Below, piece by piece: positions 36,144 through 48,814 of a stretch of DNA of 64,000 nt. The position numbers were made by a program, and so were the translations under genes. The notes beneath the pieces were generated by a model that did not search any database, was not told the origin of the DNA, and worked only from the letters and a program-made list of their open reading frames with translations. The DNA lies in assembly GCA_002104895.1 (NCBI GenBank), contig MCFG01000079.1, positions 98,501 through 162,500 of the forward strand. Reading direction: 5' to 3'. The DNA is from Anaeromyces robustus. Lineage: Eukaryota > Neocallimastigomycota > Neocallimastigomycetes > Neocallimastigales > Neocallimastigaceae. Positions within the stretch are counted from its first letter, which is position 1. Each line of letters starts with the position of its first letter.

Positions 36144-38641
36144 CATACAACTACTAATACAACTACAAATACAACTACTAGTAACTTAAAATTTAAAACA
36201 AATAATGGACTTTCTCGTAAATTATCTGTTGATAGTAAGACTTGTAGTGATGCTATGACTTCTACTAGTCGTTCTATTAGTATTTCTTTTGCTAAAAAGA
36301 AATCATATTTTAAACGTATTGGTGCTTATAGTTTAAAAAATTATATAACTATGGCTACTACAAAAGAAATCATTGAAGAAAATAGTGATGAAGAGGAGAA
36401 TAAATGGGAAGATAACTTTGTAAATGATGAACATGAAATTCAAACTCATACTACTTCTATTCCAAGAAAACCAAAATCATTATGTAATGAAAGTATATAC
36501 TCATATAGTTCATCGGTTAATCAATTACGTAATGATTTAAAATTAGAACAATATCGTACCAAAAAGAAGTATTTTTCTAATATATTATCAAAAGATCATG
36601 ATATTTTCTTAAGAGAAAAATTAAGAAAAAAAATTGAAGAGTTAAATAATAATCATAATAATAAAAATTCTTATTCAAATACTTCTTGCCGTAGAACTAG
36701 TTGTAGTTATCCAATTTATAGTATTAAAGAAACTGATTCTATATATATAAAAAGTGATGAACCAGGTAATGTTTCACTTCCATCATTACATGGTATGATT
36801 GAAGGTAAAGTTAATCAATATTACTTTATTAAAGAAATTGATTCAGGATCCTATGGAAGAGTATATACAGTTTATGATGAAAATATTAATCAATATTTCG
36901 CATGTAAAGTTATTTCTAAATCTAGATTAAAGAGAAACTTTAGATTTGCCCAAGTCGCTAGACGTAGAACTTTGAATCGTAATGGATCATCTTCATCATT
37001 TGAAGATGATCCATTAAATCAAATTAAAAAAGAAGTTGCAATATTCAAAAAGATGAGTAAACATCCAAATATTGCATTATTAGTTGAAGTTTTAGATGAT
37101 GCAAGAGAAGATAATATTTATATGGGTAAATATTATTAATATATATATATATATGAAAATAATAATAATAATAATAATTAAAAAATAATAATAAGAATTA
37201 ATAATAATTAATAATAATATATAATTTTTCTATTTACATTTTTTATATTTATAGTTTTCGAATTATGTGAAAAGGGAAAAATTATGGATATTAAAGTTAA
37301 TAAAAGGGTTGAACCATATACAGAAGAAAAAGCAAGAAAATATTTCAGAGATATTGTTTTAGGATTAGAATATTGTAAATATTAAATAAAAAAATGAAAA
37401 AATTTATAAATCTTATAAATATTTTAAATGATCAATAATAAATTATTAAATATTATAAATAATATTTAATATAATTAATTATAGGTCATTTTAAAAAAAT
37501 CATTCATCGTGATATTAAGCCAGGTAAATATATATATATATATATTTTATTTTTTAATTTTTTATTGTAAATTAAATATTGTAATATATTAAACTAAAAT
37601 TTTTTTTTACATACAATTTCGTAAATTAGATAATTTATTATTAACGGCTAATGATAAAGTTAAAATTAGTGACTTTGGAATATCATATATGTTCAATGAA
37701 AATCAAGAGGATGCTAATATATGGGATAAAAATGCCTCACCACTTTTCTGTCCTCCAGAAGCTTGTTCAAGTAAGATATCATAAATTATATATATAAATA
37801 ATAATAAATAATAATAAAATGAACTTTATTAATAATAATTAAAATAAATATCATTTTTATTTATTTATTAATTTATTTATTTATATTTATTCTTTTTATA
37901 ACTTGTTTATATTCAATAGCTGAAAAAAAGTCTATGAAAGGTAAAGCTGTTGATATTTGGTCTTTAGGTGTTACTCTTTATAGTTTAGTTCATGGTTATT
38001 GTCCATTTGAAGATAGTAATATTATTAATCTTTGTAAAAAAATAGAAGAAGATCCAGTAGTATTTTCACCAAATATATCTAATGAATTAAAAGATTTATT
38101 AATAAAAATGCTTCAAAAAGATCCAGAAAAAAGAATTACGCTTCCAGATATTAAAGTTCATAGTTGGGTTACAGAAAATAATACTAACCCAATGTTAAGT
38201 ACAGAAGAAAATTGTATTTATGAAGAAATTACTGAAGAAGAAATTGCAAATGCTGTTCAACCAGCATTTATGTTTGTTTCAAAGGTAATATTTTTTTTTT
38301 CTTTTTAATATTTAATAATTAATAAATTATTTTATTATAATAAATTTTATATATAATATAATTTTTTTTTTATACTATTTCATATATTAATATATATATG
38401 TAATTTTTTTTAAAAAAAAAAACATTATATTATATAGCTTTTAAATAAAATTAAAAAAGGATTAGCTCAAAAGAATGAACATCATGCTCCTAGTAGAAAT
38501 AGACACTTTTCAAGAAATTTCCAAATTAGTAATTTCAATCCTGGAGTTATAAATTTCAATACTCCTCATCCATTGAATACAGTTCATTATAATATTAAAG
38601 AACATGAGGATGAAATTATTGATAAAGACAGCATACATTAA
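33657..38641 (+). CDS. CaMKK / SNF1-activating type Ser/Thr protein kinase with giant disordered N-terminus
   Basis: Exons 33657-37125, 37255-37374, 37485-37523, 37630-37770, 37920-38284 and 38438-38641 join in frame to 1445 residues. Residues 1-1050 are low complexity: Ser/Asn/Thr-rich, poly-Asn blocks and a KEKEK stretch. The kinase domain (about 1053-1340) has a glycine loop IDSGSYGRV (first Gly replaced by Asp), ATP lysine K1084 in FACKVISK, a basic insert after it (KSRLKRNFRFAQVARRR) matching the RP-type insert of CaM-kinase kinases, and VEVLDDAREDNIYMVFELCE. It continues with HRDIKPDN (catalytic D1206), DFGIS (D1224), activation segment ASPLFCPPE, and DIWSLGVTLYSLVHGYCPFED. This is the CaMKK/Sak1/Elm1/Tos3 group, which phosphorylates the activation loop of AMPK/SNF1. 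That target is inferred. The substitutions AS for GT and PPE for APE in the activation segment are unusual. Confidence 0.9.
35219..35445 (+). repeat. AAT (poly-Asn) coding microsatellite in the kinase gene
   Basis: Near-pure AAT runs with a few GAT, ATT and ACT codons encode long Asn tracts. Smaller poly-Asn blocks occur at 34092-34170 and 36076-36140. The reading frame stays open through all of them. Confidence 0.95.
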
Positions 38642-38797
38642 AAAAAAAAAAATAAAAACACATAACCTCTTTATTCTTTCATTATTAATAAAATAATTTT
38701 TTTAATTAAAAAAATCATTATTATTATTAATGATTTTAATTTAAAAATGAAATCATAAAAATAATAAAATAAATATATATATATATATATATATAAA

Positions 38798-38880
38798 TAA
38801 TGATAAAAATTTATCATTAATTTTTGTTACAATAAATATAAAAAAACAATATAAATAATGATGAAATATCATCATTATTT
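38798..38880. repeat. Two short hairpins in the kinase 3' flank
   Basis: Arms 38798-38807/38810-38819 (10 bp, 2-nt loop) and 38853-38864/38869-38880 (12 bp, 4-nt loop) share the stem AATGAT/ATCATT. A related weaker hairpin is at about 38711-38736. They may fold in the 3' untranslated region, but this is inferred. Confidence 0.7.
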
Positions 38881-39127
38881 TATACATATATATAAAGAAT
38901 AGAAAAGAAAGGGAAATATATAAAAAAAATTAAGATAAATCTCAATTTGACCATACTTAATTTTTTTCTTTATATATATTAAAAATGGCATATATAAAAA
39001 CTGTAAAAATCCATTGAATTATATTTTATTATCATAAAATACAATATATTATCTATTATTATTAATATTAATAAAATTAATATTAAAACATAAATTATGT
39101 TTTAAATATTTATATAAATAATTTTTG

Positions 39128-39196
39128 ATTAATAGAATATACAATAAAAAAATATAATACATTATATATATATATTTTATTGTATATTCTATTAAT
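39128..39196. repeat. 22-bp inverted repeat
   Basis: Arms 39128-39149 (ATTAATAGAATATACAATAA plus AA) and 39175-39196 are exact reverse complements with a 25-nt spacer. A similar 15-bp hairpin sharing ATAGAATA lies at 39395-39432. Confidence 0.9.
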
Positions 39197-39209
39197 TAAT
39201 AAAGAATTC

Positions 39210-39241
<32 letters not shown>

Positions 39242-39750
39242 AATACAAAAAAAAAAAAAAAAATACACTATATATATATTAAATAGAAAATTACTAATAA
39301 TTAATAATTAATAATTAATAATTAATAATTAATAATAATTACTATCCAATATATATTCTTTTTTGTATTTATTTGATTAAATAATAAACATTATAATAGA
39401 ATAAATATACATATATATATATTTATTCTATTTTGTTATTAATAATATAATATTTATATCCATATTTATATATACTGGAATTGCTATTTAATAAATATAC
39501 CATTAATATAATATAACATAATATAATATAATATAATATATAATATAATATAACATATATAAATATATATAAAAAATGTAATTAATTAAAAAATATAAAA
39601 TAAAATTTTAAAAATAACTATAGAGATTTTCTTTTTCTTTTTCTTTTTATTATTTTATTAATTTATATCTCTTTTTTTTTTTTTTTTTCATTATATAAAT
39701 TTTTAAAACTTAATATAAATATATTATAACATTTATACATTAAATTATGA

Positions 39751-39811
39751 TCTGTACCCTATTCTACAATATTAAAATGATCTATTTTAATATTGTAGAA
39801 TAGGGTACAGA
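39751..39811. repeat. Perfect 28-bp hairpin with 5-nt loop
   Basis: Arms 39751-39778 and 39784-39811 are exact reverse complements and contain CTGTACCCTATTCTAC, unusually G/C-containing for this DNA. The loop is GATCT. Confidence 0.95.
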
Positions 39812-39870
39812 GATTCTTGATTTTTTTTAAAAATTTTCTCATTTTGTTTCCAATCTTAATTTCGATCATA

Positions 39871-39981
39871 AGCTAGTTTTAAAAATATTGGGCCATTTAG
39901 ATCATCAAACTATTTTTAAAAATATTGGGTCACTTAGATCATCAAGCTAGTTTTAAAAATATTGGGTCACTTAGATCATCA
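39871..39981. repeat. 37-bp tandem repeat, three copies
   Basis: Units 39871-39907, 39908-39944 and 39945-39981 read AGCTAGTTTTAAAAATATTG, then GGTCACTTAGATCATCA, with one to three differences among copies. Confidence 0.93.
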
Positions 39982-41035
39982 TTTTTAGTTATATTCATAA
40001 TAATATTCTTATATCCCTTATATGATTAGACTTAATATGATAATACCTATTTTTTCTGAAGGTAAACGTTTCTTTTTCGACAAGTATAAACTTGAACATA
40101 CCAAAAACTTCAAAGTTGATAATCCCATAAGATAAATCAGTAGGGTTAATACTTCCAATAATTTCTTTCTAGAAGTGATACTATATATTATGTTCTTTTC
40201 TGACATTATCTACTTTTTATATACTACATTTCTTTAATTGATTTTTGAGTTACAGTAACTACATCGACATTTATACATAAATTAAATTAATATGTAATTT
40301 TTTTTTTCTTTTTTGATTTTATCAGAACTTTTATACAATACTTTCTTTATTATGAAGATGAGATTTATTTAGCTATTTTTCAAGTTTATTATAAATACTT
40401 TCTCTAAGATTTTTTAGAACTTTCTACTTCGAGTCCAAATCATAACTGTGGACTATAATATTTTATTTTAATAACTTTACATATTTTTTCTTATTATTTC
40501 CTCTTATATCATTAATTTTATATATTATTATTAATTTATATGTATTCATAATTTTTCTATGTAATCTCCTAAGAATTAAAAATTCAATAAAGTTAATATT
40601 TGACAGAAATAAAAAAAAAAATGATAAAGTAAGCCATGGAATTTTTTTATTTTTTCAAAATTATTAAAAAAAAAATCCTATAATATACATATTTTTCTAC
40701 AAAAAATAATAATAAAATATATATTAAAAGTAAAAAAAAAAAAAAAAAAAAAAAGAAATAAATATATTCAGATGCATTATATAAATAATTTTATTAAATA
40801 TAATTAATAGTTATATTTATCTATTATTTCTACTTTTTTTTATTTTATTTTTTATTTATATATATGTATATAATTTACAATATGTACAATAATTTATTTT
40901 CATTTTCTGATTTATATATATAATTTTTTCTTTTTTAATTTATATTTTTATTATTTATTCTTATAATTTTATTTTATTTTATTAATTTTTTTTTAAGATT
41001 TTTTTTTCTTTATTTTTTCCTTTTTATATTTCTGT

Positions 41036-41205
41036 TTTTATTAAAGATAAGATTTATTTATGTTCTTTTTTCTTTCTTTTTTTTTTATTAACTTTTATTA
41101 AAGATAAGATTTATTTATTTTCTTTTTTCTTTCTTTTTTTTTTATTAACTTTTATTAAAGATAAGATTTATTTATTTTCTTTTTTCTTTTTTTTTTCTTT
41201 TTTTT
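41036..41205. repeat. 57-bp T-rich tandem repeat, three copies, at the 3' flank of the LRR-GUK gene
   Basis: TTAAAGATAAGATTTATTTA recurs at 41041, 41098 and 41155, each followed by a T/C tract. A T/C tract then runs to about 41272. A 16-bp duplication (AACTTTTAAGGAAATT at about 41274 and 41290) overlaps the stop codon of the adjacent gene. Confidence 0.9.
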
Positions 41206-41286
41206 TTTTCTTTTTTTTTCTTTTTTTCTTTTTTTTTTTTCTTTTTTTTTCTTTTTTTCTTTTTTTTTTTTTAACTTTTAAGGAAA

Positions 41287-44200
41287 TTAACTTTTAAGGA
41301 AATTAATTTCTTCTTCTAATAATTTCATTTCTTTTACTCTTTTATCAATTTCTTGAGCATCATATGCACTCCAATATAAACTTTCAATCCATTTTTTTAA
41401 TTTATGATAAGTACTATCAAAACTTTCATTTAAAATAATATAATTAAAAATATCTGAACTTAAATCCGTACCAATTCTAGAATTAGATAGCCATTCTTGT
41501 AATTCAGTAATAAAGAAATTTTCAGTACGATTATATTTAGATTTATCATAATTTGAAAGATTAATATCAATAGTAGTAAAAGGATCAAATTTGGATGGAC
41601 ATCTATCTTTTCTACTAGAACCTTTGGAATATAAAATACGTATAGGTTTAATTAAATGATTAAAATAATTTTCTGGACTATCTGGCATATTGGAATCATC
41701 ACTATTATTATTAAATATAAGAGATTCTGTCATTACACTTGAAAGTATATTATTAGAAGGATGACTACTACTACTACTACTTCTATTGTCACCACTACTA
41801 CCATTATGATTAGAAGAAGAAGATAAATTATAATAAATATAGCTATCTTCATCATGTCCACTACTATTACCATTACCACTACCACTACCGTTATTAATAT
41901 AACAAGAAGAAGTATCATTTGATATGGATAATTCATCAGTATAATTAAAATCTGAAGAAGAATAATTATTATAATTATTACTTTGACTATTACTATTATT
42001 ATTAGATGGTTCTTGGGTATAGTTACTAGAACTTAATGTATAAGAATTACTAGAATATTTATAATCTCCATCACCATAAGAAGAAGAAGGATCTACAGAA
42101 TCTGTAAAAGTTGTTGAGTAAGTATAATCTTTTGATGAAGCCAAAGATCCTGAATTTCCAGAAGAATTTGAATCATCTTGTGATGATGAATTATTAATAC
42201 CTGAATAGGATTTAGAATCATAATTACTTGTAAATATAGAAGAGGTATTATTACTTAAAATAGAATTTTCTTGTCGGGTAATAAATAAAATAACATAATT
42301 CATATTTGATGTTGTAATATTTTTTACACCCTAAAAATGAATATATATATAAAAAAAAAAAAAAGATGTTTTTAATAATAAATATAATAAAGAAAAAAAA
42401 ATTAGTTTATCAATAATTAATTTATAAATTATTTTAATAAAAAATATATTATTATTATTATTATTATTATCATCATCATTCTATGTTTATTTATTAATTA
42501 TCTATTCATTCATTTATTAATTAATTTTATAATTATCTATTTATTTTTTAATTTTTTATACCATATTAATATTATATTATATTTATATATTATATTATAT
42601 TATATTATATTTATATATTATATTATATTATATATTGTATTATACTATATTATACTATATATATTATATTATAATTTCTTTATTTTCTTTTTATATTTTT
42701 ATTTTTATTTTTTATCTTTTATTTTTATTTTTTTATTTTTTATTTATTACCTCAATATTTAAAGATATTAAACAAATTCTTCCAGATTGTTTTATTTCAT
42801 TAACAGAATCATAAGTTATACCAAAATATTTTCCAGAAGAACCTGTAATTTGAATAAATTTATTTTCTTGAATCATATCTTTCATAGTATTAACACCAAC
42901 ATAAAAATAATTTGAATCCATATCTTTACATAGTTCTTGATCTGTAGTATAAATGATAGGAGTACCACAAACATTGGGATTTTCCATTACTAATTTATTA
43001 ATATATTTTTGTTTCCCACAACTTGGATTACTACAAAGTATAATGAGACATATATTATTAATAAAAGATTTATCAGGAGAATGAAGGTTTGTATTTAGTA
43101 ACATGTTTTTATAAAAACCATTCATTTGAGTTATAGAATCCACTACAAATTCTGGAGGTTGGAAAGTATTTAAAGAACTTATTTTTTCAATTTCTGTAAT
43201 TAAAATTCCGTCCAATATTTTTAAAGTAGGTAAATTAAAAATTACTTTTAATCGGAAATCTTTTTCATTAAATACAGGATTATTATTCATAAAAAGATCC
43301 GTTAGAAGTGGTAAATCCATTAAATATTTTATTTCTTCTAAATCAATTATATTATTATAGGAAACATTTAATGTATTGAGATAAAAACTTTTTTGTAAAC
43401 CACATAAACTCGATAATCTATTATGACTTATATCAAAATAATTTAATTGTTCTAATGAAGTTATATTTTGTATTTGAGTTATATTATTATAACTCTATTA
43501 AACAATTATAAATTTCATTTTTTTTTTTTTTTTAAAAAAATATGTATATTAATAATAAATTATTTTATAATGTTTTATATTAATATAAAATATTATAACA
43601 AAAAAATGATATTCATAATATTCATATATATCATAACATATAAATCGGATATTTATGAGTTATATATATTGAGAGAGCAAATAAATATATATATATATAT
43701 AAAAGGAAAAAAAAAAAAAAAAAGAAAAAAATATTAGTTAAAATAATTAAGTATGAATGAATTCTCTAAGTTTATACTAAAAAAAAAAAAATACTTACCA
43801 AATCAAGATATACTAAAGGTAAATTTTGAAGGTTTTCAATTTTCGAAATGAAATTATGAGATAAACTAAGATGTGTTAAATATTTGCAATCTTCAACACC
43901 TTCAATAAAATGAATTAAATTTTCTTTATTTTTATTATATACAAATAAAAAATATCAATATATGAAATAATTATTATCATTATTATTGTTGTTGTTGTTA
44001 TTTTTACAATTATGTTTAATTTATTTTTAATTATGTAATAGATGTGTTATTGATATGATTATTATATAAATTATATTTCCTATATTTGTAACAAAAAATA
44101 AAAATGAAAATTTAAATAAAACTTACTATCTAAACAAACTTTTTTGATAAATCTATGGTTATTTAAATTTTCTATTTTTTCTATTTTATTTCGTGAAAAA

Positions 44201-45265
44201 TCAATTTCTTGTAAATTATATGGATAGGGTTCAAAATCTAATAAATGTACAATATTATTATTGGAAAGGTCTAATTTAATTAAATATCTCATATTTCCTA
44301 ATACACTGATATCTATAATTTTTTTTTTTTTTTTTTTTTTTTTTGTTTAAATAATATTATATAAATATAAAATATTGTTTTTATATATATATATAATTAA
44401 TAATAATAATAATAAAAAAAAGGAATAATAATAATTGTTCTTTTAACTAAAGTTTTCAATAGATATATATATATTATTTTACCTGATATAGCATTTCCCG
44501 ATAGTTCTAATTGTTGAATATATTTATAATTTTTTAAAACACTTATATCATTCAAACCAATATTCTAAGATAATGTTGTATTTTTATTTTTATTTTTTTT
44601 TTTTTTTTGGTTGATAATATATTTAGTATTCATTCATATGTATATATATTTATAATAATGGAAAATAAAATAATAAAATATTAATTAATAATTATAAAAT
44701 ATTATTATATTTCATTGCGTCTTTAATTAAAGTAAGAAGAAGAAAGCAAATTTTATATTATATATATATATATAATATATAATGTTTTTTTTTTATTTTA
44801 TTTTAATAATTTTTAATATTATATATATATATAAATATTTACTTCTAATGATAATTTTAAATAAACAACACTTTTCCCATCAGGTGCAAGACCTGGATTA
44901 GAAAGACCATAACGTAAAAGTTGTAAATCTAAAGGTAATAATTTTATTCTTTCATTAATATAATCTTCAGGAGTAATTTGAATAATCATTTCTTCTGCTT
45001 TACGTTTTTCTTCTTCTAATTCTTTTTGTCTTTGTATTTCTAATTGTTTTTCTTTTTCAATTCTTTCCAATTCTTCTGGGGATAATTCGGATATAGTTTC
45101 TACTAGTGACTCTTGATTTTTAATCATATTTTTGTCATTTTCATTTCCATTGCCAGTTTTTATATTTTTTTTAGATTTATCTTTTGATATGTTTTTATCA
45201 TCCCCTTCATTACCTTTTTTCGCTACATCTTTTTCCTTATTTTTTTTATTTGATGGTTTTGGCAT
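41287..45265 (-). CDS. LRGUK-like protein: leucine-rich repeats plus guanylate-kinase-like domain
   Basis: Six exons, in transcription order 45265-44843, 44564-44483, 44312-44127, 43923-43799, 43494-42751 and 42330-41287, join in frame to 867 residues. The N-terminus (about 1-95) is Lys/Glu-rich. Then come leucine-rich repeats (about 140-370): LSGNAIS, LIKLDLSNNNIVHL, LQEIDFSRNKIEKI, LTHLSLSHNFISKI, LNYFDISHNRLSSL and LNTLNVSYNNI. A guanylate-kinase-like domain follows (about 418-540), with the nucleotide-loop remnant SNPSCGK (427-433), FIQITGSSGKYFGITYDSV, and ICLISLNIEGVKNI followed by NYVILFITR. The loop is one residue shorter than the usual GxSGxGK, so catalysis is doubtful. A Ser/Asn-rich insert of about 200 residues and a helical C-terminus (LKKWIESLYWSAYDAQEIDK) end it. 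This order is that of LRGUK, needed for sperm flagella in mammals. A role in the zoospore flagellum is inferred. Confidence 0.85.
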
Positions 45266-47766
45266 TTTTTTCTTTTTTTTTTTTTTTTTTATTGTATTAT
45301 TCTGATCTTTTTATACTTATTTTTTAAATTAAGATATATAATTTTTTATTTTTATTTTTATTTTTAATTTTTTTTTTAATTTCTTTTTATTATTAAAAAA
45401 TAAAAAACAATTCTTTCTTTTAAATATTTAGTTTTTTACTGTTTTTCATTAAATAGAAAGAATGAAATAATTAATATATATTATTTATATATTTATTAAT
45501 TAGTTTAATATTTCTATTCTATCTTTTTATAAAAATATATATTTATTTCTAATTTGTATATATTTATATTTAGTTTTATTAAAATATTAAATATAATAAT
45601 CTTTGGTTTGTTTTCTAATATATATATATTTGTTTAATATCTATATCTATACATGTTTATAATATATTTTTTCTTTCTTTAAACTATATTAGGATATATA
45701 TACATAAATATTATGCTACTATGATAAAAATTTTAAATAGTAAACTTTTATATATAAAAAAACAAGATATATAATATCTACAAATATTATATATATGAAA
45801 TTTTTTAAAATTTAAAATTTTTGATTATTCATTTTTTTACATATTAAAACTTTAAAAATTTTATTTTTATTTTTTTTTTTTTTTTGAAAAATGAAAAAAA
45901 ATAAAAATAAAAAAAAAAAAGATATTATCTCAGAGAGACAAAATTTCAAATAATTGCAAATGAAAAATCATTTTCCTAAAGATAACATTAATTTAACTTA
46001 CTCTTCTGTTTTCCATACTCTATTTCATATTTATTATCTTTTTTTTTTTTTATAAATACTTAAAAATTGAAATAATTATTAAATAAAATTTCAACAATAT
46101 ATTATATATTTTATTATTAACTTGATTTATTTTTAAAAATAAATCACGTGTTTAGTTTAAAAAATAAATTTTTAACATAGAATTTTATGGTAATTTTGAT
46201 ATTAAGAATTCTTTAACACCATAACCATTATATTTAATGAAAATGTTAATAATGATGATATTATTATATAATAATTTTATTTCTATTAATATTTTTATTA
46301 TTTCTATTTATTTCATATAACATTGGTTTTCTTTTTCCTACTCAGTGGTAAAGTCATATCATATTTTATGGTAAAGTCATATCACTTCATGATATGATGT
46401 TGTATATAGGTATATAAATTTTTAGTATCAATAATAGAAATTCTATTTTTATAGTTTAATTATTAAAAAAAAAAAAAAAAAAAAAAAAAAGGCTTACAAA
46501 AAAAATATTAATATTTGTATTTGACCTTTTTTTTTTTTTTTTTAAATATTTTAAAAAAAAATTTAAATATTGTATAATTTATTATAATATAATGTAATAT
46601 ATATAATATTTATTTAATAAAATATTAATAAATATTAATATAAGTTTTATTTATGTTCATAATAATTTTTAATTGAAACATTTTTTTTAAAATTAAAAAT
46701 TAGAAGCATTCTATAATACTTATAATATATAATAATAAATACAAAATATTTGTAAATAATTATCAATAAGAAAAAAAGTAAAAAAGTAAAATACAAAATA
46801 AAAAGAGAGAAGAATGTACTTTATTATAAAATAATAAAAAAAAATGATAAAAAATTAATAATATTAAATGTCTTTACTATTAATTATTTGATTATTATTT
46901 TGTGAACATTATTAATAATATATTTTTTATTATATACTATGTTCAAAAATTTTTTTAATTGTAAAGAAATTTAATCATAAATCAATACATTCATATCTAG
47001 GATAAAAAATAATAAGATTAGAAATACATTAAAAACATAAAATATTAAGGTTTAAATTATGTGAATAATATAAAATAACAATAGTAATAATGATTAGATA
47101 CATAAAAAAGCTCTTTTGTAAATATTTGTTAATTTAATTCAAAAGTATATAATATATAGCTCTATAAATTCTTAATGATTTAATAGGGATGAAAAATTCC
47201 CAAAGTTCATAGATTATTAAAGAAAACTTGATATAAAATGTTTTAGGATAAATAAATAAAAATAATAAAAGAATATATTTTATTATAGAAAATGTGTTTT
47301 TATTGATTTTGCTTTATTTCATTATTACATAAATTTGTTTAAATATTACTTATTTATTTATAAATTATTTATATATTCATTTATTTATAATTATCTATTT
47401 ATCTATAAGAATTTATAGAATAAAGTATTCATGTAAAATAATTAAAATAAAAACAAAAACTAATACAAACAAAAATCAAATATTTTAATAATGAATTATA
47501 ATTTAAAAATAATAACAAAAAATGTATAAACCTAATAATTAAATTAATAAAAATGTCCAATATAATGTTAAGTAAATAATAGAATAATATAAATAAAGAT
47601 GTGAAAAAAAAAAAAAAAAGATTTAATAATAAAATGTTTAAATTAAATAAATTAAATACAGAAAAAACAATAGTAGTAAATAAACAAAATAAAAAAAAAA
47701 AAAATAAAAAATAAAAAAAAACGAAAAAACAAAAACAAAAAAGCAAAAGCAAAAGAAAAAAACAAT

Positions 47767-47881
47767 GAATATAAATATAAATATAAATATAAATATAAAT
47801 ATAAATATAAATATAAATATAAATATAAATATAAATGTAAATATAAATATAAATATAAATATAAATATAAATATAAATATT
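47767..47881. repeat. (AAATAT)n microsatellite
   Basis: An almost perfect hexanucleotide array with one GTAAAT interruption. A similar array lies in intron 3 of CDC50 copy A (about 18417-18495). Confidence 0.95.
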
Positions 47882-48390
47882 TATAAATAAATAAATGGTT
47901 AAATAAAAAAAATAAATTCAATTAAAAATAATTACAAATAATTAGTAAAGTAAACCAATTTATTGTATTGAGATTATAATTAATAATTATAATAATAATA
48001 ATCCAAAATAATGAAAACATGTATATATAGTATTATTATAACATTGTATATTTTACTACTGTTAAATGTATACATAGTAAATATATAATATAAACTACAT
48101 ACATTTTGTATATTTTTCTATAAATAGAATTATAATTTATACTAATAATAAATACATAACATATAATAGGATAAAAAAAATAAATAACATATACAGAACT
48201 TTGTTATTAATTACTTGTTATATTTTTATTTTAAATATTTTTTATTTTTCTTGTTTTCTTTATTTATTATTAATTTTTTCCTATAAATCAATAACTATTT
48301 TAACAAATTTAACCAATCTTGTACCTGTTGAAAAATGTTCATTAATATATTCTTATTTATTTTTTTGTTACGTTACATTCTTTTATTTTT

Positions 48391-48439
<49 letters not shown>

Positions 48440-48530
48440 AAATGGTTATATTTTGTTATTATTTGTCATTATTAAATATTTTTGTTTATATTTATATTGG
48501 TCCAAATAAATTTTTATTAAATATAAAATT

Positions 48531-48655
<125 letters not shown>

Positions 48656-48770
48656 AATTTAAATTTATATTATTTTTGTTTGGTGCTACCACAATGGATT
48701 AAAAAAGATAGTCCAAACTGAAACTCATTTTTTCTGAAACTTTTTAATTAAAAATTTTTTTACTTGAATA

Positions 48771-48814
48771 TTATTCGTAGAATAAATATTATATAATATT
48801 TATTCTACGAATAA
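48771..48814. repeat. Perfect 44-bp palindrome
   Basis: Two 22-bp arms meet without a loop at 48792/48793. The outer part TTATTCGTAG / CTACGAATAA contains G and C, so it is not a simple AT effect. Confidence 0.95.

Larger units (their letters stand above)
38642..41286. other. Convergent intergenic region with a series of hairpins
   Basis: It lies between the stops of the kinase gene (+) and the LRR-GUK gene (-). It holds several hairpins (38711-39811), a 37-bp repeat, a less AT-rich patch (40015-40460) without a clear gene, and a T-rich repeat next to the LRR-GUK stop. No protein-coding gene was supported. Confidence 0.6.

Noticed and set aside
40018-40206. 62-residue open frame on the - strand in the less AT-rich island
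   Set aside because: Its composition is more protein-like than its neighbours, but it has no domain, no splice-linked partner exon and stops in all frames nearby. It is kept only as part of the island finding.
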